DNA of 64,000 nucleotides from an uncultured Lachnospiraceae bacterium. Lineage in GTDB: Bacteria > Bacillota > Clostridia > Lachnospirales > Lachnospiraceae. The notes under the pieces were generated by a model. It was not told where the DNA came from. It saw only the letters and a list, made by a program, of their open reading frames with translations, and did no database searches. Positions 59,051 through 64,000 of this stretch are shown here, one piece after another (the stretch's first letter is position 1; each line of letters opens with the position of its first letter). The stretch is from assembly GCA_900318375.1 (NCBI GenBank), contig ONKG01000015.1, forward strand, positions 1 through 64,000, given 5' to 3'. The translations under genes were made by a program, and so were the position numbers.

Positions 59051-61408
59051 TTAATGTGCCAGCAGGGGAGTCATTTCCCCGCGGGCAAGGACGGTGAGGC
59101 GGCGGGTCGCGCGGGAGAGCGCCGTGTAAAGACGGTGGCGGGCGAGTACAGTATCAGGATAGTTGTCCCTGTTTGCGTCAGGCAGGATCACGCCGTCGAA
59201 CTCAAGCCCCTTGGCATGGGCAAGGGTGATGAGGAAGACACCCTTCCCGGGAAGACTGTCTCCGGAGCGGATGACAGGCACAGGGCAGCTGTCCGGCAGG
59301 CCGGCAGCGGTCTTATTCTCATCAGAGACCGGGGAAACCTGCTTTTCACGATCCGCCGATTGTTCTGCGAGCAGGGCGGCAGTCTTTTCCATGCTGCGCG
59401 CGCCGGCACAGATGATGGCAGTGAGCCCCTCCTGCTGCTGTGCCCTTTCTACAGCAAGGACGAGATTCCGGGCGTACTCCTCCCTGCTGCTGCATGTCCG
59501 GAAAACAGGCTCGAAGCCGGAGGGCTGCACGGAGGAGACGAGGATCTGCTGCTCCTCGGGCAGAAGACCGGCGAACAGGGCCGTGATCTCGGGCGAGGAG
59601 CGATAGCTTGTCGTCAGAAACAACTCTGTCACCCTGCCGGGATTATCGGTTTTTGCGATCCTGTTGATCTGTCTCCCTGTGGAATCCGACGGGGCTTTTT
59701 CAAAGAGCTTATGAATCTGCGCAAAGGAGACTGTTCCCTCCCGGATGGCCTGATACTCGTCGCCCAGCAGCATAAATCTGGCGCGGGGATAGTATTTGCG
59801 CAGTATCATCAGCTGGGCAGGCGTATAGTCCTGGACCTCGTCGATCATCACATATTTGGTGCGCAGGTCCCGCTGGCCGGTGAGCAGCATTTTGAGGTAG
59901 AGCCACTCGATGTCGGAGAGATTTTTTCTGCCCAGAAGGCGTGTCCCGATCCGGTCGATATCCAGCCACTGGCAGGAATTGATGGCGTGAAAGGCGCCGC
60001 CGTACTGGCTCTGGATCCGGTTGTCCTCCGCCCTGGAGGAAGTGATATCCGCGGAGCGGGAAGAGGTCCCTTCGGAGGCTGTATCGGATTCGCTGCTTTC
60101 TGCGTTCTCCCGCATCTCGTCCTCATCGCGCTCTTTGCGGCGGATCTCGCGCCTGGCGAGTTCTTTCAGATCATCGATGACAATCTGCACGAGTCGTTCG
60201 CCGGTCGGGATTTCGGGGTGCCGGGCGAGAACTTCGGCAATGCACGTCTGCGACAGTACACGGATGTTTTTCTGATGGACAGCGCGTAGATCTTCAGGTT
60301 CAAGCCGTAGGGAAGGAAGCTTTTCCTTCATGGTGCGGAGAAATTCGGGGAGTGTCCGGAAATCTGAATCACCGCCGCCGCTTCTCCTGCGGGAAACGCC
60401 TGCCATAGACAGAAATTCCTTCCAGGTCACGGAAACGGGGTTCATTTCGCCCATGTCCGGGAGAACCTGGTCGATGTAGCGGCGGAAGATCGGATTGAGC
60501 GTCATCAGGACTACTTCGTCGGGGCGGAGTGTGTCGCGCTGGCGGTAGAAGAGCCAGGCGATTCTCTGCAGAAGGACGCTGGTCTTGCCGCTTCCGGCTA
60601 TGCCGTTGACGAGAAGGACCGGCACATTTTCATGTCGGACGACCGCGTTCTGTTCCTTCTGGATAGTCGCTGTGATCGCCTGCATCTTGTCGCTGCGCTG
60701 CCTTGTGAGCGAATGGATGAGGAGGGGGTCCTCAATTGCGATCTGTGTGTCAAAAAAGGCATGCAGTGTATCCCCGGACAGTTCAAACTGACGCCTCAGA
60801 AGCAGGTCGACATCGATCCGGCGGCCGTCCACCGTGTAGAAGGTTTTCCCGTTGTCCTGGTTGTAATAGGTCTCCGCGACGGGAGAGCGCCAGTCGATCA
60901 CCAGAGGCTCATGGGCATTCTCCGAGACACCTGTGCTGCCGATATAGTACTCTTCCGCGTCTTCGTCGGGATCGAACTGAAGCCGCACTTTGGCAAAATA
61001 GGGCGCATTTAATAGACGTCTGACCCGGCTGAGCTTTTCTGCCGCCGTGTCACGGTCAATATTGTACTGGTCGATGGCATGGTTCATGACCTCGAATTCG
61101 ATATAGGTTTCCATCGAGTCCGAGTCTCCTTCGAAATTGAGTGCCAGGTTCTCACGGATGTCCAGCTTTTCTGCTGCGGCTTTTTCCGCGATCGAACTGA
61201 TCCTGTCCTCCAGACTGCTTTCTATCGCCTCCAGTTTATGATAAACCTCGGACAGGTGCTCCTGTTCAAAGGCAAAGACCGCGGCCTCTTCCTGCTGCAG
61301 CTCCGCCCGGGCCTGGTCGACAGCGGCAGCATCCTGCTGCGTGCCTGCGGCTGTATTTTCCTGTCCTGAAACGGTCTTCTTTGAAGATACGTCTGCCATG
61401 TCCTTCAA
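59051..61408 (-). CDS. helD: RNA polymerase-recycling ATPase HelD (UvrD-like superfamily 1)
   Basis: HelD removes RNA polymerase from stalled or post-termination complexes using ATP. The 785-residue protein has an N-terminal coiled coil (about 30-140) that enters the polymerase secondary channel and YYIGSTGVSE with VIDWRSPVAETYYNQ, typical of HelD. Walker A is NGIAGSGKTSVLLQRIA, with YVMIDEVQDYTPAQL (Walker B) and a C-terminal helicase block ITLAHAKGLEFDGVI. A Ser/Glu-rich insert (about 450-485) is present. TTG 61408 is supported by GGAGG 6 nt upstream; an in-frame ATG (61399) has poorer spacing. Confidence 0.93.
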   Translation of the reverse strand: MKDMADVSSKKTVSGQENTAAGTQQDAAAVDQARAELQQEEAAVFAFEQEHLSEVYHKLEAIESSLEDRISSIAEKAAAEKLDIRENLALNFEGDSDSMETYIEFEVMNHAIDQYNIDRDTAAEKLSRVRRLLNAPYFAKVRLQFDPDEDAEEYYIGSTGVSENAHEPLVIDWRSPVAETYYNQDNGKTFYTVDGRRIDVDLLLRRQFELSGDTLHAFFDTQIAIEDPLLIHSLTRQRSDKMQAITATIQKEQNAVVRHENVPVLLVNGIAGSGKTSVLLQRIAWLFYRQRDTLRPDEVVLMTLNPIFRRYIDQVLPDMGEMNPVSVTWKEFLSMAGVSRRRSGGGDSDFRTLPEFLRTMKEKLPSLRLEPEDLRAVHQKNIRVLSQTCIAEVLARHPEIPTGERLVQIVIDDLKELARREIRRKERDEDEMRENAESSESDTASEGTSSRSADITSSRAEDNRIQSQYGGAFHAINSCQWLDIDRIGTRLLGRKNLSDIEWLYLKMLLTGQRDLRTKYVMIDEVQDYTPAQLMILRKYYPRARFMLLGDEYQAIREGTVSFAQIHKLFEKAPSDSTGRQINRIAKTDNPGRVTELFLTTSYRSSPEITALFAGLLPEEQQILVSSVQPSGFEPVFRTCSSREEYARNLVLAVERAQQQEGLTAIICAGARSMEKTAALLAEQSADREKQVSPVSDENKTAAGLPDSCPVPVIRSGDSLPGKGVFLITLAHAKGLEFDGVILPDANRDNYPDTVLARHRLYTALSRATRRLTVLARGEMTPLLAH

Positions 61409-61521
61409 AAGACTCCTCCTTCATTAATTCTGTAATGGATGTCCGCGCATGCGGTGATTTGTTTATTATAAACGATGAAAGAGAGAAAGTCCAAAAGGAC
61501 AGAAAACGGGGGAGGAAGATT

Positions 61522-61597
61522 TGGGGACTGTCCTTTTGTATCTGTCCCCTTGTCCTGAATAGGAACGATGGGGACGGATACAAAAGGACAGTCCCCA
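61522..61597. repeat. 28-bp inverted repeat, GGGGAC...GTCCCC-type dispersed element
   Basis: Arms 61522-61549 and 61570-61597 are near-perfect complements over 28 bp (G-T pair included) around a 20-nt loop. The core is GGGGACTGTCCTTTTGTATC. It lies between the divergent helD and MATE genes and is related to the elements at 42193 and 63118. The surrounding 61409-61685 gap has no gene. Confidence 0.9.
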
Positions 61598-61685
61598 TTT
61601 CCCTGCGGGTGCGTTATAATTGATTTTAATTAAATCATAAAGAGGATCCTGCCGTTTAACGGTGTAATTGTTGGGGGAAGGACAT

Positions 61686-63092
61686 ATGGCAAGGGAGACA
61701 GCAAAATACAATACAGGAAGTACTTTCTTTACCCGGGACAGATCTTTTTACAGGCAGTTGTTTTCAATCTTTATCATGGTGGCACTGCAGAATCTGGTGG
61801 CCTATAGTGTGAACATGATTGACAATGTCATGATGGGAAGCTACTCACAGACAGCGCTGTCAGGCGCCGCGACGGTAAACCAGATTTTCTTTCTGGTACA
61901 GCAGACTGCCATTTCAGTCTGTGACGCAAACATTATCCTGGCATCTCAGTACTACGGCCAGGGGAGGATGTCGCCGGTGCGGAAGATTACAGGAGTGTCG
62001 CTGAAGCTCGGCCTGGGATGCGGCCTCTTCTTTGCGGCAGTATGCGGTCTGTTCCCGGTTCCGCTGCTTCACTTTTTTACAAGAGATGCGGCGATCATAG
62101 AGCAGGGACAGATCTACCTGCAGATCATTCTGTTTACATTCCCCCTGTTCATTCTTACCAATGTACTGATGGCGGCACTCCGCTGTGTTGGAACGGTCAA
62201 AATTTCCTTTTATATTTCCGTTGTTTCTCTGATCATTAACACTTGTATCAACTATGTGCTGATCTTCGGCCGCTTTGGATTTCCTGAAATGGGTATCCGC
62301 GGAGCTGCTGTCGGGACACTGACCGCCAGGATCGCGGAACTTCTGATCGTACTTGGCTACGTTCGCTTCAGGGACAGAAAACTGCAGCTCTTCTCGGAGA
62401 ATTTCCTGTCCTGCGGCAGGCAGCTGACAGTAGATTTCCTGCGCGTTGCGGCTCCGGTCATTATGGCAAGCCTTCTGTGGGCGGTCTCAGTGCCGCTGCA
62501 GACGGCGATTCTGGGTCATCTGCCGGGTCCGGACGCGTCGGATGCCATCGCGGCAAATTCGGTGGCAACGACCTTTTATCAGTATCTCAAAGTGGTCGTG
62601 AGAGCTATGGCCTCGGCTACGGCTGTCGTGATGGGACAGACGGTAGGCAGGGGGGATCTGCACCGCATCAGGTCCGACGCGCGCACGGTTTCTGTATTGA
62701 ATCTTTGTGTGGGAATTGTTCTCGCTGTGATTCTTTTCCTGCTGCATGGACCGCTCCTGTCCCGCTACAGCCTGACACCGAATGCCATGCGCCTGGCAGA
62801 TCAGATCATGATCGTCATGTGCTTTGTCATGGTAGGCATGGCCTATCAGATGCCCGTCTGCAACGGTGTCCTGCGCGGAAGCGGCGACACGAAATTTTCG
62901 CTGATCCTGAATACAGTCAGTGTCTGGGCAATTGTTATGCCGCTCTCCCTGCTGGCCGCTTTTGTCTGGCAGCTGCCTGTGCCGGCAGTCGTCCTGTGTA
63001 TCCAGTCAGATCAGATTTTCAAGGGCCTGCCTGTCTTTTTGCGGGTGCGGAGCGGCAAGTGGATCAAACATTTGACCAGGGATGAAACGTAG
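61686..63092 (+). CDS. MATE-family multidrug/metabolite exporter
   Basis: The 468-residue protein has twelve predicted spans in two halves. It contains MIDNVMMGSYSQTALSGAA near the first span pair, QQTAISVCDANIILASQYYGQGR, and in the second half AAPVIMASLLWAVSV and CNGVLRGSGDTKFSLILN, the MATE hallmark. It exports cationic compounds by Na+ or H+ antiport. ATG 61686 follows GGGGGAAGG; a TTG at 61668 lies before that site. The last residues are basic. Confidence 0.93.
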   Translation: MARETAKYNTGSTFFTRDRSFYRQLFSIFIMVALQNLVAYSVNMIDNVMMGSYSQTALSGAATVNQIFFLVQQTAISVCDANIILASQYYGQGRMSPVRKITGVSLKLGLGCGLFFAAVCGLFPVPLLHFFTRDAAIIEQGQIYLQIILFTFPLFILTNVLMAALRCVGTVKISFYISVVSLIINTCINYVLIFGRFGFPEMGIRGAAVGTLTARIAELLIVLGYVRFRDRKLQLFSENFLSCGRQLTVDFLRVAAPVIMASLLWAVSVPLQTAILGHLPGPDASDAIAANSVATTFYQYLKVVVRAMASATAVVMGQTVGRGDLHRIRSDARTVSVLNLCVGIVLAVILFLLHGPLLSRYSLTPNAMRLADQIMIVMCFVMVGMAYQMPVCNGVLRGSGDTKFSLILNTVSVWAIVMPLSLLAAFVWQLPVPAVVLCIQSDQIFKGLPVFLRVRSGKWIKHLTRDET

Positions 63093-63117
63093 TTGGGTTG
63101 GCCAGGGGCAGGGGCAC

Positions 63118-63144
63118 GGGGACAGATACAAAAGGACCGTCCCC
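63118..63144. repeat. Half-element of the GGGGAC...GTCCCC family
   Basis: This 27-nt piece runs from GGGGACAGATACAAAAGGAC to GTCCCC and matches one arm of the element at 61522-61597. It lies 26 nt after the MATE stop. Confidence 0.8.
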
Positions 63145-63160
63145 AACCCCCAAAAACCCC

Positions 63161-63206
63161 AAAACAAACAGGCCCGGAAGCGGAGGGTAAACTGCTTCCG
63201 GGCCTG
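63161..63206 (-). terminator. Intrinsic terminator after the AraC-type gene
   Basis: CAGGCCCGGAAGC (63169-63181) pairs perfectly with GCTTCCGGGCCTG (63194-63206). On the minus strand TTTGTTTT follows. Confidence 0.88.
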
Positions 63207-63284
63207 TTCGGGTAAGGTATTATGGATTGAGCAAAGAGCCGGACGGGTTCGGAGGAGAGATGCCTCCCCGTCCGATTTCTCTTT

Positions 63285-64000
63285 TTACACATTTGAATGG
63301 GCTTTCCGGAAATCCCGGGGCGTCAGCCCGACCAGAGATAGAAAAGTGCGGTTGAAATTCCCGATATTGTTGAATCCGACATCCATTGCGATGGTGGCAA
63401 TTTTGTCATTGCTTTCTATGAGACGGACCTGCGCCCTGCCTATGCGGAGATAATTTACATACTGCATCGGCGGGTATCCAAAGCGGTCCTTGAATATATG
63501 GGACACATAGCCCGGACTCAGCGATAGGTCGTCGGCCACATCCTGCAGAGTGATCTTTTCCATGTAGTGCTCGTTGAGCCATGCGAGGATTTCCGCAGAG
63601 ACATTCTTTTTTCCGGAACTCACGAACAGGGATTTTTCCTTCTGCTCATTGCATTTCAAAATCACTTCTTCTATCAGGACTTTCATATAATTGTCCAAAA
63701 GTTCGGTCTGTCTGTAATCTCCGATCCGGACAAGGTTGAATATTCTGGAGAAGAGCATACGGAACTTTTCGAAATCATTTTCCGTGTTCAGGACTTTGGG
63801 TGCGTCCTTACCGCAGATATGATCATCGGGAAGTCCCGGAAACCGGATGCCCGTGGCTGCAACGGCATATAGAGAGAATCCCTTGTCCAGATCAGCATTT
63901 TCCTGATGATAGGAATTCCTGTTGTAAATAATGATATCTCCGACACTGACATTGCACGGAACTCCGTCAATGATCACCAGTCCGGAGCCGCCCAAGATCA
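63285..64000 (-). CDS. AraC/XylS-family transcriptional regulator, N-terminus outside the window
   Basis: At least 236 residues are present. The frame runs off the window edge with no credible start, and the first visible residues (LGGSGLVIIDGVPCNVSVGD) are the middle of a cupin-like sensor domain. The C-terminal ~100 residues form two helix-turn-helix motifs: KITLQDVADDLSLSPGYVSHIFKD and IATIAMDVGFNNIGNFNRTF, followed by the PxDFR motif (TPRDFRKA). Such cupin-AraC proteins often sense sugars. The target cannot be seen. A terminator follows at 63161. Confidence 0.93.
   Translation of the reverse strand, partial: ILGGSGLVIIDGVPCNVSVGDIIIYNRNSYHQENADLDKGFSLYAVAATGIRFPGLPDDHICGKDAPKVLNTENDFEKFRMLFSRIFNLVRIGDYRQTELLDNYMKVLIEEVILKCNEQKEKSLFVSSGKKNVSAEILAWLNEHYMEKITLQDVADDLSLSPGYVSHIFKDRFGYPPMQYVNYLRIGRAQVRLIESNDKIATIAMDVGFNNIGNFNRTFLSLVGLTPRDFRKAHSNV

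Noticed and set aside
57868-60289. Plus-strand open frames of about 360 and 410 codons
   Set aside because: They are antisense to mnmA and helD, both of which have unambiguous motifs.

Overview
The window looks like one contiguous chromosomal segment from an anaerobic Bacillota of the class Clostridia, most like Lachnospiraceae. This rests on gene content (LuxS plus MTA/SAH nucleosidase, HelD, ScpA, split cobalamin-dependent methionine synthase, Liv ABC operon, many lipoproteins), GGAGG ribosome-binding sites, sigma-A-like promoters and intrinsic terminators. No phage, conjugative module, transposase, rRNA or CRISPR array was seen. Most starts below were chosen from the ribosome-binding site and may be shorter than the longest open frame.

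Layout. 1-100: two tRNA genes, the first cut by the window edge. 0.2-14.8 kb: a polymer-glycosylation cluster with three large YfhO-family membrane glycosyltransferases, a GtrA-type flippase and two GtrB/CsbB-type polyprenyl-phosphate glycosyltransferases. It is interrupted by a luxS-mtnN pair on the minus strand. 14.8-22.8 kb: a histidine kinase/response regulator pair, rsuA, a lipoprotein, and a zinc ribbon-TM-VWA-C-type-lectin protein. 23.0-27.5 kb: metF, a free-standing MetH activation-domain gene and metH. 27.9-32.1 kb: citrate synthase behind an unusual repeat leader, an MBL-fold hydrolase, and a beta-helix lipoprotein. 32.3-36.6 kb (minus): a CBS-ACT protein and livFGMH, with a long structured leader. 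37.1-40.5 kb: an unrecognised trio ending in a lipoprotein that fuses a solute-binding domain to a VWA domain. 40.8-44.6 kb (minus): a frameshifted Liv binding protein, a frame-split polysaccharide deacetylase with basic repeats, and a DUF937/EF-hand protein. 44.9-48.3 kb: uridine phosphorylase, cytidine deaminase, a small unknown gene and an AEC transporter. 48.4-54.7 kb: scpA with a very long acidic tail, a Na/Pi cotransporter-PhoU gene behind a Pho-box-like array, an OmpR-type regulator and cobS. 54.8-64.0 kb: a secreted beta-helix protein, an anchored coiled-coil protein, mnmA, helD, a MATE exporter and a truncated AraC regulator.

How genes fit together. luxS, mtnN, metF, the activation protein and metH cover the activated methyl cycle and methionine regeneration, and cobS serves the cobalamin that MetH needs. 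The GtrA, GtrB/CsbB and YfhO proteins form the three-step route (charge the lipid carrier, flip it, transfer the sugar outside) known for lipoteichoic acid glycosylation in Bacillus and Listeria. Here the acceptor is unknown and the transferases are triplicated. The Pho-box-like repeats tie phosphate import to a PhoB/PhoP-type regulator, possibly the one encoded divergently.

Two themes recur. Short tandem repeats are abundant, both between genes (16, 17, 20 and 38 bp units) and inside surface proteins or even ScpA. Reading-frame breaks cluster at 37-43 kb (three cases), which could be real decay, phase variation or assembly error.
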